The notes under the pieces are model-generated. The model worked only from the letters and a program-made list of their open reading frames with translations. It made no database searches and was not told where the DNA came from. A DNA stretch of 64,000 nucleotides. Source: Diabrotica undecimpunctata. Lineage: Eukaryota; Arthropoda; Insecta; Coleoptera; Chrysomelidae. The translations under genes were made by a program, and so were the position numbers. Shown here one piece after another: positions 43,927 to 55,065 of the stretch. The DNA is taken from contig NC_092808.1 in the NCBI RefSeq assembly GCF_040954645.1, positions 80,202,889 through 80,266,888 of the forward strand. The letters run 5' to 3'. How positions within the stretch are numbered: position 1 is the stretch's first letter; each line of letters starts with the position of its first letter.

Positions 43927-43960
43927 CGCTCTGTAGGAAATAAAACTCTATTTGTTGTCT

Positions 43961-44550
43961 CAATATTTCGGCACGATTTTGTGACTGTAAATTTATTAGA
44001 ATAATTAATTATTATATGTAAACAAAATGAATATTTCAATACTTACAACTATAAGAATAAAAATTTTAATTTTTTTAACGTATCTAAATAAATGACATTT
44101 TTGTTTGATTTTTATTTAGGAGTTAGGTAACCGCAATATTTTATAGAGTGAATTCCCATTGTACAATTTTTAGTGAATAAGTTAAAATAAACAATTATTA
44201 TGACAGTATTATCCATATTATAAAGTGGAAAGATGGAATTAGGAAAAAATTGAGAAAGAATCAGGAACATGGTAAATTGATCTATAAAGTGTAATTGATG
44301 GTATGTAGTCAGTTATTGTAATACCGATATTTACGAATGGAATAAAATTATACGTACAGTTACTAGAGAATTACTAAGTTCGTTTTTAAAGTTTAAGATC
44401 TATCATATTATATATTATTTAGTATATTGCAGTAAATATTATAAAAATTGATAATTATAAAAATCAGCTTTTCCTTGAAATGGTACACATTAATAAAACT
44501 CCTAAATCTATCAATTATTATAAGTAAGACACCAATTATTTAAGTAATAA
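43961..44550. other. unassigned AT-rich sequence, left copy
   Basis: No feature recognised. It ends at a perfect 11-bp hairpin. Confidence 0.4.
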
Positions 44551-44576
44551 TGCGTAAAGAAACACTTCTTTACGCA
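44551..44576. repeat. perfect 11-bp hairpin, left copy
   Basis: TGCGTAAAGAA, loop acac, then TTCTTTACGCA. It lies just upstream of the truncated LINE. Copied at 50140-50165. Confidence 0.9.
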
Positions 44577-45895
44577 TAAGCCTCGGCGCCTTTAAATCAA
44601 GTCCTTCTGAAAGTCTTTATATCGAATCTTCAGAACCTCCACTTTTTATAAGACGGCAACGTTTACTTCTATCTTACTTCTATAGAATATCTGCTAATCC
44701 AAAAAACCCAGTAATTAAACTAATTAATACTCCCCACCCTGTCCCAGATAATAGTCACCCTCGAACATATTCTTTCTCACAAATTTTAAAAACTTTGCTA
44801 AAAGACACAGACCTAAAACTTACAACTCCGTTTACTAAGTCCAGAAGTCCCCCGTGGACCAAGAAGCTACCTACTGTCCTTACCAGCTTGAACCGATGCA
44901 AAAAAGAAGAAACGCCCAGAATTCTCTTGGTACAAGCATTTGAGAAATTTATATAGACACATCGTTATGACAAAGTTCTTATACAGATGCCTCCAAAGAA
45001 GAACAGGCCGTCGGTTGTGCTGTCAGTACCTCAAATACAACAGTACCATCATATCGGCTTTCTCCCAGATGCAGTATACACACAGCTGAACTGTATGGAA
45101 TACTCAAGGCATTAGACTCGCCCTTTGCTAATGAGAAATCATTAGTAATATGCACCGATTCTCTCTCCGCCATTGACTCAATCAGAAAGATATACTCTAT
45201 ACATCCCATTGTACAGTGCATCCACAATATCTGCCAATAGCAGGCAAAACATGGTGTTTCAGTAACTATCATCTGGATACCATCACATGTTGGTATCAAT
45301 GGAAATGAGAACGCTGACCATGCAGCAAAACGGGCCTGCTTCTTAGAAAATATGGAAAACATACAACTTCACCAAGACATAAAGGTGACATCAAGAACAT
45401 CCTAATAAGCACTTGGCAAACACACTGGAATGTGCAAAATACAAAACTACGCACAATGTTATCTCCATCACAATGCCTCAAATGAGCAGAAAAGACAATA
45501 TTATTATCAGAAGGCTCAGAATAGGTCACACTCGTCTTACTCATGGATAACTGATGTCTTCTGAAAACCATCCTCGCTGTGAACATTGTAATGAGCCCTA
45601 AACAGTCCAGCACATATTACTAGAATATGTTCACTACAAACCTTAAAGAGACTACTACAATTTTTAAAATAATTTAAGTGATCCATTCGGTTCTACAAAC
45701 ATGTACAGTACCATAATTCGTTTTCTTAAAGACTATCGCCTTTACTACTTAGTGTAATTATATTAAGATGTTGTTAATGTATCCTAACTTGTATATAAAC
45801 AATTTGTATATGTATGTAAATATAAACATCTTGTATAAACTTATACCAGTGTCAATGGACCATAGTTGCCGAGACACTTTATTAAAAAATAAAAA
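44577..45895 (+). pseudogene. I-group LINE 3' part with RNase H, left copy
   Basis: Plus strand reads RQRLLLSYFYRISANPKNPV, then RNase H blocks AELYGILKALDSPFANEKSL, ICTDSLSAIDSIRK and IIWIPSHVGINGNENADHAA. Stops and frame changes occur from 45236 on. The 3' UTR ends GTGTCAATGG...GCCGAGACAC and an A-rich tail near 45890. Same group as 38790-39225. RNase H would degrade the template RNA after first-strand synthesis. Confidence 0.85.
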
Positions 45896-46238
45896 AAAAA
45901 TTAATCCAATTATTATAAGTTGATTTATACTAATCTCCAATCATAATATAATTTTAATTTCTTCCAATATTCTTCTAATATACTTTTTAATCTTCAATAA
46001 TTATTTGTGTATAATTATAAATGTGCATAATTTTTAATCTTCATTTAACTCACTATATTAAACAATTGGACTATTTGTAACTGATTGACTGTCTTGAAAA
46101 TTCTGAACAATTGACTTCACTAACTAAATGAGTCTATCTTCTACTAACTTTCATAATAAACTGGCCATCTTGAATCCAAATCACGGGTATTTATATCTTT
46201 TCAATCTTCCAGAACCATCTGGTAAGAAATCATGTTCG
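45896..46238. repeat. unclassified dispersed repeat, fragment 2
   Basis: Related to 31980-32275. The LINE 3' tail joins it at 45895, so the LINE inserted into the repeat. It is cut at 46238 by the duplication junction. Confidence 0.7.
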
Positions 46239-46265
46239 ATTTGGCAAAATAAATTTTGTTCTCCT
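46239..46265. other. 27-bp inverted templated insert at the duplication junction
   Basis: These 27 bases are the exact reverse complement of 40646-40672, the bases just before the left duplicate starts. In that place they form the loop of a hairpin with stem CTCAGCCG. The left end shares CGATTT with the end of the duplicated unit. Confidence 0.93.
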
Positions 46266-47708
46266 CGGCGGCTGAGTGACCGAGCACACACTCTTTTCCG
46301 GACATAGAGTCATCAGCTCAGGCTACGCACATGCAAATGAATGACGCATTTAATTAATTTAATAGATTTAGTAGTTCAAAGGAATGTACCCTTGTTGAAT
46401 TACCAACAAAAGGAAGTTTATGATACTTTAATGAAGGCAATCGCTGATGAAAATGGTGGTTTATATTTCCTAGATGCCCCTGGTGGAACTGGCAAGACAT
46501 TCCTTATGTCATTAGTTTTAGCAACTGTTCGGGCGAGATCCAACATAACGGTTGCAGTTGCTTCTTCTGGAATAGCAGCCATATTGTTAGAAGGATGCCG
46601 TACGGCCCATTCAGCATTCAAATTACCGTTAAATCTTCAAACTATTGAAGAACCAACGTGTAATATTGCAAAACACTCAGCAATGGCCAAAGTTTTAGCG
46701 GCATCGAAAATCATCATCTGGGACGAATGCACAATGGCGCATAAACGTGCATTAGAAGCACTTAACCGAACATTAAAAGATTTACGCAATGACTCGAGAT
46801 GTTTTGGAGGAGCAATGATTTTACTGTCTGGCGATTTCCGCCAAATACTGCCAGTAATTCCAAGATCTACGGCTGCCGATGAAATAAACGCTTGCCTCAA
46901 ATCGTCAAATCAAAATGTATTTCCAAATATTATTTATAACTACAAAAATAATAAATGGTTGAGTGAGCGAGCAATTTTAGCGGCTAAGAATAAAGATGTA
47001 GATGACCTGAACTACATAATTCAAAATAAGATCATTGGAACAATGCATTTATTCAAATCTGTTGACTGCGTCACAAATGAAGATGAAGCCACCAACTATT
47101 AAATTGAATTTTTAAACTCTTTGGACGTGCCTGGCTTACCACCGCACAATTTACGCCTAAAGGTTGGCTCCGTAGTAATCATGCTTCGAAACATAAACCA
47201 ACCAAAACTGTGCAACGGTACGCGTTTGGTGGTTAGTAAATTGATGAACAATGTAATTTACGCTACGATAATGATAGGAAAATTCAAAGGTGAGGAAGTT
47301 CTCATTCCGAGGATCCCGATGATCCCAACCGATATGCCGTTTGAATTTAAAAGACTTCAATTTCCGATACGTCTTGCATTTGCCATGACCATCAACAAAT
47401 CACAAGGCCAATCCTTAAAAGTTGGTGGTTTAAATCTAGAACATGTTTTTCCCATGGTCAATTATACGTGGCATGTTCACGGGTCGGAAGACCATCTGCG
47501 TTGTTTGTTTTTGCGCCTGATAATAAAACAAAAAATGTCGTGTATCACAAGGTGCTTAAGTGAAGAGCAACCTATGTACTAAAATACAGAAATAATAATG
47601 AATGATTAATGTAGTTATTTAATTTTTTTTGTATTTTTCCCAATAAAAAAAAACACAATCTGCTTATTTATTGCCATTAAGGCGGAACAAAGTTCGCCGG
47701 GTCAGCTA

Positions 47709-47709
<1 letters not shown>
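46266..47709 (+). mobile_element. Helitron 3' part, right copy
   Basis: Contains the helicase domain and the complete 3' end (hairpin 47681-47698, CTAG at 47706-47709) but no 5' end, because the duplication started inside the element. Confidence 0.9.
46341..47582 (+). pseudogene. Helitron Pif1-type helicase domain, right copy
   Basis: Identical in translation to 40748-41989, including the in-frame stop (47100-47102) and the late frameshift, so the duplication came after the decay. Confidence 0.9.

Positions 47710-47778
<69 letters not shown>
47710..47778. repeat. (TA)n microsatellite, right copy
   Basis: Counterpart of 42117-42184, about the same length. Confidence 0.96.
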
Positions 47779-47779
<1 letters not shown>

Positions 47780-48523
47780 GGATAAATATCTGTTTGAACC
47801 TGAAAAGATATGAATACATATCCTAATTAATTGCTCTTATTATTAGTTAAACTGTTTATTTATTTTTGGCCAAGAGTTGTTAGCTTCGTTACGTCATACA
47901 TGTATCACATGTATGACGTACAGGCAGTCACTCATTCGACATTAAGAAAAAATTAGAGGGATACTTTAACTATATTTTAAGAAAATAGATGCCCCAAGAA
48001 AACTTTTCCATTACCTACCTAAAAGTAATCAGGTGCTAAAATGCTACCTCTTTCTCCACTATCTCCTCTTTCCGAACAATTTCACGGAGAGGCATTTTAT
48101 TACAGTATTAAATCTTTACGAAGCGTGTGCTCTAGTTTTTAGTGTTGAAGGTGTATACTTGTATTCTGGTCAGTATTTTAAAAATGTTTCTGAGCGTAAA
48201 CGTAGAGTATGCAGGGATAAGAGCTATAAAAGGCAGGACTACGAAACTGAAAACGTTTGTATTCTTGTACATTTATGTACACTTTATACTTTGATCCTGA
48301 GGAGAAAAACGTCCAGTATTAGTCTTAACAGAGTGACATGATTTATCGTTATATTTAGCAGTCAGAAAACGATTTAATAAAATCGACTTTAACCGTAAAA
48401 TCGACGATATCTTTTTAAAATATAAGCATTTTTATATTGCTAAAAGCTAAACTTAAAAAGTATACAGTCGCGATGTTACCCAGATTCTAATGTCGTTTAT
48501 ATATTCACACACAAATATATTGT
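47779..48523. other. unassigned sequence with the 14-bp hairpin, right copy
   Basis: Copy of 42185-42930; the hairpin is at 47890-47920. Confidence 0.5.
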
Positions 48524-48530
48524 ATATATA

Positions 48531-48584
<54 letters not shown>
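48524..48584. repeat. (TA)n microsatellite, right copy
   Basis: Four bases shorter than the left copy. Confidence 0.95.
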
Positions 48585-48586
<2 letters not shown>

Positions 48587-48664
48587 AATACTTTTTTCTT
48601 TTTGTGTGTGGTAGTCAATAAAAAATAGAGCTTTGCTAAGGCGTACTATTTATTCTGAATCCAA

Positions 48665-48697
48665 GCTTTCGGTGGTTTTTTGCCACCTTTATCAAGG
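48665..48697 (-). ncRNA. hammerhead-like motif, right copy
   Basis: Same sequence as 43076-43108. Confidence 0.5.
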
Positions 48698-49275
48698 TCT
48701 ACAAAGAAAATTACTATGTTGTAACAATTTGAGTGATGCAATAAAAAAGCTATAAAAAACTTACCCGAATGTAAGGTTCGTAACATAAATAACATGATAT
48801 GTACTGAAATTGCAACTAACCTTAAAAATGTTACTGTTTAAAAAGACACTTTGAAAATTAATACATACGTTAAAAAGTTAAAAAACAAAATGAAAGACGA
48901 CATCTTAAAACAGTCGTCGTTGCAAACTTGATTTAAGTCACATTTCACGAGTAGGAAGAGAAAGTGGGAGGACAATTATTGTTTAATAGTTTGAAGTTAA
49001 GAAAATACAAAAAACAACTCTCAAACTAATGTCTAACAAAATACTGTTTATGAATATTGAGTACTACCAACTGTATTACCAACTTGAAATTGAGCAGGAA
49101 ATTACAAATATTATTTATAACATAAACAATAAAAAGAAAATAGTAGTTAGTAAATAGGTTTAGAAAAAACAACCAAACAAAACAAACTGAATTAATAATT
49201 GAAGTTTGATCAAAAAAATCCAATTAATAAAGAAATTTTAAAAAGAAAAAAGAAAACTCTGAGATGCAAAATAGC

Positions 49276-49515
49276 TCAGTCACAACTCAATATAAAATTG
49301 TAAATTTTGCTAAGATTCTGGATCTCAGATCTTTTATTCAGATTGTTATTATCACTCTCACTGATATGTACCGTCTCTAAGAAAGTTCTCTTAAATTTAT
49401 TTTTCTCTCTAGCTAATATTTTTACATTGTTGAAATCTATCTGTCTATCTATTTTTTTTCTTCTAATTATTTTTCGACCGTACTGTTTTAAATATTGATT
49501 TATAGTATCAGCCAT
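49276..49515 (-). pseudogene. PLE endonuclease C-terminal fragment, right copy
   Basis: Identical to 43687-43926 in translation. Confidence 0.78.
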
Positions 49516-49549
49516 CGCTCTGTAGGAAATAAAACTCTATTTGTTGTCT

Positions 49550-50139
49550 CAATATTTCGGCACGATTTTGTGACTGTAAATTTATTAGAATAATTAATTA
49601 TTATATGTAAACAAAATGAATATTTCAATACTTACAACTATAAGAATAAAAATTTTAATTTTTTTAACGTATCTAAATAAATGACATTTTTGTTTGATTT
49701 TTATTTAGGAGTTAGGTAACCGCAATATTTTATAGAGTGAATTCCCATTGTACAATTTTTAGTGAATAAGTTAAAATAAACAATTATTATGACAGTATTA
49801 TCCATATTATAAAGTGGAAAGATGGAATTAGGAAAAAATTGAGAAAGAATCAGGAACATGGTAAATTGATCTATAAAGTGTAATTGATGGTATGTAGTCA
49901 GTTATTGTAATACCGATATTTACGAATGGAATAAAATTATACGTACAGTTACTAGAGAATTACTAAGTTCGTTTTTAAAGTTTAAGATCTATCATATTAT
50001 ATATTATTTAGTATATTGCAGTAAATATTATAAAAATTGATAATTATAAAAATCAGCTTTTCCTTGAAATGGTACACATTAATAAAACTCCTAAATCTAT
50101 CAATTATTATAAGTAAGACACCAATTATTTAAGTAATAA
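49550..50139. other. unassigned AT-rich sequence, right copy
   Basis: Copy of 43961-44550. Confidence 0.4.
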
Positions 50140-50165
50140 TGCGTAAAGAAACACTTCTTTACGCA
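50140..50165. repeat. perfect 11-bp hairpin, right copy
   Basis: Same TGCGTAAAGAA hairpin as at 44551-44576. Confidence 0.9.
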
Positions 50166-51484
50166 TAAGCCTCGGCGCCTTTAAATCAAGTCCTTCTGAA
50201 AGTCTTTATATCGAATCTTCAGAACCTCCACTTTTTATAAGACGGCAACGTTTACTTCTATCTTACTTCTATAGAATATCTGCTAATCCAAAAAACCCAG
50301 TAATTAAACTAATTAATACTCCCCACCCTGTCCCAGATAATAGTCACCCTCGAACATATTCTTTCTCACAAATTTTAAAAACTTTGCTAAAAGACACAGA
50401 CCTAAAACTTACAACTCCGTTTACTAAGTCCAGAAGTCCCCCGTGGACCAAGAAGCTACCTACTGTCCTTACCAGCTTGAACCGATGCAAAAAAGAAGAA
50501 ACGCCCAGAATTCTCTTGGTACAAGCATTTGAGAAATTTATATAGACACATCGTTATGACAAAGTTCTTATACAGATGCCTCCAAAGAAGAACAGGCCGT
50601 CGGTTGTGCTGTCAGTACCTCAAATACAACAGTACCATCATATCGGCTTTCTCCCAGATGCAGTATACACACAGCTGAACTGTATGGAATACTCAAGGCA
50701 TTAGACTCGCCCTTTGCTAATGAGAAATCATTAGTAATATGCACCGATTCTCTCTCCGCCATTGACTCAATCAGAAAGATATACTCTATACATCCCATTG
50801 TACAGTGCATCCACAATATCTGCCAATAGCAGGCAAAACATGGTGTTTCAGTAACTATCATCTGGATACCATCACATGTTGGTATCAATGGAAATGAGAA
50901 CGCTGACCATGCAGCAAAACGGGCCTGCTTCTTAGAAAATATGGAAAACATACAACTTCACCAAGACATAAAGGTGACATCAAGAACATCCTAATAAGCA
51001 CTTGGCAAACACACTGGAATGTGCAAAATACAAAACTACGCACAATGTTATCTCCATCACAATGCCTCAAATGAGCAGAAAAGACAATATTATTATCAGA
51101 AGGCTCAGAATAGGTCACACTCGTCTTACTCATGGATAACTGATGTCTTCTGAAAACCATCCTCGCTGTGAACATTGTAATGAGCCCTAAACAGTCCAGC
51201 ACATATTACTAGAATATGTTCACTACAAACCTTAAAGAGACTACTACAATTTTTAAAATAATTTAAGTGATCCATTCGGTTCTACAAACATGTACAGTAC
51301 CATAATTCGTTTTCTTAAAGACTATCGCCTTTACTACTTAGTGTAATTATATTAAGATGTTGTTAATGTATCCTAACTTGTATATAAACAATTTGTATAT
51401 GTATGTAAATATAAACATCTTGTATAAACTTATACCAGTGTCAATGGACCATAGTTGCCGAGACACTTTATTAAAAAATAAAAA
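50166..51484 (+). pseudogene. I-group LINE 3' part with RNase H, right copy
   Basis: Copy of 44577-45895 with the same stops and the same terminal stem and A-tail. Confidence 0.85.
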
Positions 51485-52346
51485 AAAAATTAATCCAATT
51501 ATTATAAGTTGATTTATACTAATCTCCAATCATAATATAATTTTAATTTCTTCCAATATTCTTCTAATATACTTTTTAATCTTCAATAATTATTTGTGTA
51601 TAATTATAAATGTGCATAATTTTTAATCTTCATTTAACTCACTATATTAAACAATTGGACTATTTGTAACTGATTGACTGTCTTGAAAATTCTGAACAAT
51701 TGACTTCACTAACTAAATGAGTCTATCTTCTACTAACTTTCATAATAAACTGGCCATCTTGAATCCAAATCACGGGTATTTATATCTTTTCAATCTTCCA
51801 GAACCATCTGGTAAGAAATCATGTTCGATTTAGTTCTATTTCTTCTATATGGATGTTCTCGAAAAAAGTATCTATTCGATCCACCGACATAATCATTATT
51901 CCAGAATGTTCCAACATAAACAAAGGTCAAATTCTGCATTCTGGAGAATTCGTTAATGTTCTATTAATAATTTTGTTGACATTTAGGCTTTTCAGATCAA
52001 AATATACACTTAAATCATTAAATATATATAAATTAAACATTTTAAACTAACATTATTATTATAACCCCACTTTTTATTCGTAATTTATTAATTCCTGTCT
52101 GTCAATTTAAAGAGTATTTTTGGTTGCCTAGTCACATGGCTCACTTAAATATATCTACAAAATCATAATTACTAAAATACAACTTTTTACAATTATTATA
52201 TGCTAATTTCTTAAAAATGCCCTCACATAAATATATTTTTATTACATTCTTTAGTATATAACTTCTTAAAATAACCAAATACTTGTTATATCTAAAATTA
52301 TGTAGTATATAACTTATAAATTATTTTCTATAAACCCCAATCGTAT

Positions 52347-52349
<3 letters not shown>
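51485..52349. repeat. unclassified dispersed repeat, fragment 3
   Basis: Starts in the duplicated unit and continues beyond it, matching 31980-32760 over most of its length and ending, like that copy, at a TA tract. Confidence 0.7.

Positions 52350-52408
<59 letters not shown>
52350..52408. repeat. (TA)n microsatellite
   Basis: About 58 bases of TA between the dispersed repeat and a PLE 3' end. Confidence 0.97.
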
Positions 52409-52412
<4 letters not shown>

Positions 52413-52501
52413 AGGTACACTCGAAGAGTGGTGGGTTTATCGGTCAAAGTGGAGAAATAAAAGACAAAGAAGGTGGCTACTTCATCTATTTATTGAAGAC
52501 G

Positions 52502-52531
52502 TTTCGCTTTCTGCTCAGAAAGCATCATCAG
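52502..52531 (-). ncRNA. hammerhead-like motif, best formed of the window
   Basis: Minus strand: CTGATGA (52525-52531), T, a perfect 7-bp stem GCTTTCT/AGAAAGC with loop GAGC, then GAAAC (52501-52505) and GTC. Both invariant core boxes and stem II are intact. PLE hammerheads are known to have short stems III; I could not draw stem I. Confidence 0.7.
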
Positions 52532-53540
52532 TTCATCTAAAAAGAACAATATAAAACCAAACATCCATAAAGAAGTTACAATAAAAGTGTATTACCTTAC
52601 AAAGACATGTAGCAGTCAAAGATGTTAAAAATATGAAAAAGCTTACGAAACTGGACATTTAGAGTAAAGTTGTATAAATCAATTAATTGAAATTTGGTAT
52701 AGTTTGCAATTTAACAAAATTAGCACAGCAAAAGAACATGTGATAAACATACATGTATATAAAAAAGTTATTATAAAAACTTAAGTAAAAAACATTAAGA
52801 TTTATTTTAAAGTGTAAAGAACTAGAAAGATCATGAGAAAGCACTTCCAACAATTTATTAAATCAATTAGATAATAAATTTAAGTTATTTAAATTAATTT
52901 AGTATAAAGATAAAATGAAGTTACCAGTCTTGAGCTTACTGAGTCTCGCCGATAAATGAATTTACAGGTTTAACACCCACGCAAACACGTGAATAAAGAT
53001 GGCCTTGAGGTCAGAGTGATAAGAACATCAAGGCGAAATACCAACCTCTATGTAATAGGGCGGTGTATTCAAAAAAAGTTATAAATTTGGTTGACCACTT
53101 GTCGTTAAGAAATCAAACAATGAAAGGAAAAGGTGGTTAAGATCACCATTCATCCTACAGTGATTGATTTGTCAACAAAGAACAAAGTATGAAAGTCAAA
53201 CAAAATATCATATTTATAATATGACGTCACTGGTTAGCCAGCCAACAGGTGAAGATTAATACAACTTCCACAGTCCAAAGGTTCAAATCATTTCGGACCG
53301 TAATGAAAAAGATTCTATGAATCAAATTTCAGTTTAAAATTTTAACAACTAAGTTCATCAAAAAGAACAATTACTTAATTATGTAAAAGTGATATTGACA
53401 AATAGTTAATAAAATGTAAATTGATAAATCTAAGTTTAAGACAGAATAATTTATTTTATTTTATTTTTATTTTAAATTTATTATATGAAAATATGATAAG
53501 AAAAAACCCATTATGGGACAAAGTTTGAGTAAACAACATA

Positions 53541-53912
53541 TCAGGCCCAATTCTGCAAAATTAATGCATGGTAAATTTGGCTCAAATTACTAATGTCGGT
53601 TCTCTTATTAAGGGTATTAGGGTGTTTTAAAATTGAACACATTTCTAAAAACTGTCTTTTAACAAGATTACGTTCAGTGCCAAGAATTTTAACTTCATTA
53701 AAGTTTACTTCGTGCTTAGTGCTAATAGCATGTTGGGCAAGAGCACAAGTATGTTTAGATAAATTAATATCACTGCGGTGTGTCGTAAGACGTCCTCTCA
53801 GTGATCTCCCTGTCTGACCGATGTAACATGAGTCACACTCAGCACAAGGTATATGATATATTACATTAACTTGTTCCAGTAAGGACAGAGGTGTTTTAGT
53901 TTTAGAAAACAA
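53541..53912 (-). CDS. PLE GIY-YIG endonuclease domain
   Basis: 123 residues open, with the same frame running further upstream to about 54010 (PQVTEKLVKLYKHINVPVKI region). It has VIYHIPCAECDSCYIGQTGR, the first strand of the GIY-YIG fold with the Cys-Cys-x5-Cys pattern of PLE endonucleases, then SLRGRLTTHRSDI with the catalytic Arg region, HEVNFNEVKIL with the conserved Glu, and KRTDISNLSQIYH. In PLEs the domain follows the RT and nicks the target. The RT is missing here by 5' truncation, and no frame break is visible in the remaining part. Confidence 0.88.
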   Translation of the reverse strand: MFSKTKTPLSLLEQVNVIYHIPCAECDSCYIGQTGRSLRGRLTTHRSDINLSKHTCALAQHAISTKHEVNFNEVKILGTERNLVKRQFLEMCSILKHPNTLNKRTDISNLSQIYHALILQNWA

Positions 53913-54014
53913 ATTCCTGACAGTCTTAGCATTCTTAATAGCAATTTTGACCGGTACGTTGATATGTTTATACAGTTTAACGAGTTTCTCAGTAACTTGA
54001 GGAAAATAGGGTAA

Positions 54015-54017
<3 letters not shown>

Positions 54018-54105
<88 letters not shown>

Positions 54106-54106
54106 A
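54018..54106. repeat. (TA)n microsatellite
   Basis: About 88 bases of TA where the PLE is truncated. Confidence 0.97.
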
Positions 54107-54164
54107 TAGATCCTTTTTTATTTCCTGAAGTTCTGTTGTAGATAAAAAACTTAATTATTACTTA

Positions 54165-54905
54165 AACTTTTTTTATTTACTTACAAACATTGTCGCATTA
54201 ACCTCTGGGGTTATTAGCGACATATAAACATATAGACGACATAATTGACTTATTTTTAATTTTATCAATTGTTCAAGTATACATTTTTCTCCTAAGATTT
54301 CAATTGTTGATCGGATGATGTGGTTGGTCTGTCTTTGCAACTGGTATCTTGAACACTCTACAAGGACATGCTTAACACTAAGTGGAACATTACAATTGTT
54401 ACATAAATTAAGGATTAGTGTGGCCGATTATATGCCCCTGTGTAAGTCGAGTATGTCCGAAATGAAATCGAGTAATAACGACTTGATGATCCCTTATGAT
54501 GATTTTAAGTCATTTAGCACTACATTTCTCACTTCACTCGCGATTTCACTGTTTCTTGCTTGTTGGACAATACGGTCCGCTTCTTCGTTCCCTTGAAGTC
54601 CAATGTGTGAAGGAACCCATAGAAATTATACAGTATGGTTGCTGTTTTGTATGGCAGCTAATTCTTTTTTAATTGGGAGAGCAATTGGATATGTTGTGTA
54701 AAGCTGGTTAATAACATTGATGAAAACAAGCTAATTGGTACTTATAAAAGCTTTGGATATATTACCGAAGTTAATATGAGTGAGAGCTTGGTAGATAGCA
54801 TATAGCTTGCCGGTATGTATGCAGCTTTAGAATGGTAGTTAATAATCAAGTGTAATATTTGAAGTAACGACAGCTGACTCAACTCCGCTTAACACTTATT
54901 TAGTT
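54165..54905 (-). pseudogene. I-group LINE RNase H and C-terminus
   Basis: Minus strand reads FLWVPSHIGLQGNEEADRIV after a frame change, preceded by TGKLYAIYQALTHI, NISKAFISTN and PIALPIKKELAAIQ, the RNase H blocks. Downstream is CNNCNVPLSVKHVLVECSRY, the C-terminal Cys/His region. The A-rich end lies near 54170. Several frame changes. Confidence 0.8.
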
Positions 54906-55065
54906 AAATAAGGTTTTCATTTTGTTTCCGTTGACCGTGCGAATTTTATATTATTAGTAGTTCATAAACTTCATAAATTCGCAGTATTTGCTTATAAATT
55001 TTCAGTATTCATTCCTAGTACCTGCACTAGATTTTATTTGTTGCCTATGTGTTTCTTCTTCTTCC

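Larger units (their letters stand above)
42996..43960 (-). mobile_element. Penelope-like element, 5'-truncated, left copy
   Basis: The minus strand encodes the end of the PLE endonuclease (43687-43926), then a 3' UTR of about 600 bases and a hammerhead-like motif (43076-43108) close to the end at the TA tract. 5'-truncation is usual for PLE copies. Confidence 0.75.
40673..46242. repeat. left unit of a 5.59-kb tandem duplication
   Basis: Repeated at 46266-51831 with constant offset 5593, then 5589 after one TA tract that differs by 4 bases. All translated frames are identical in the two units, and I saw no substitution in the lines compared by eye. Confidence 0.95.
48585..49549 (-). mobile_element. 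Penelope-like element, 5'-truncated, right copy
   Basis: Copy of 42996-43960, with endonuclease fragment 49276-49515 and hammerhead-like motif 48665-48697. Confidence 0.75.
46266..51831. repeat. right unit of the 5.59-kb tandem duplication
   Basis: Near-identical to 40673-46242. It begins in the GC-rich segment of the Helitron and ends inside the dispersed repeat, which then continues uninterrupted to about 52350. Confidence 0.95.
52409..54017 (-). mobile_element. Penelope-like element, 5'-truncated
   Basis: The minus strand starts inside the linker before the endonuclease at about 54010, encodes the GIY-YIG endonuclease, has a 3' UTR of about 1.1 kb and a well-formed hammerhead-like motif near the end. 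TA tracts adjoin both ends. Confidence 0.87.
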
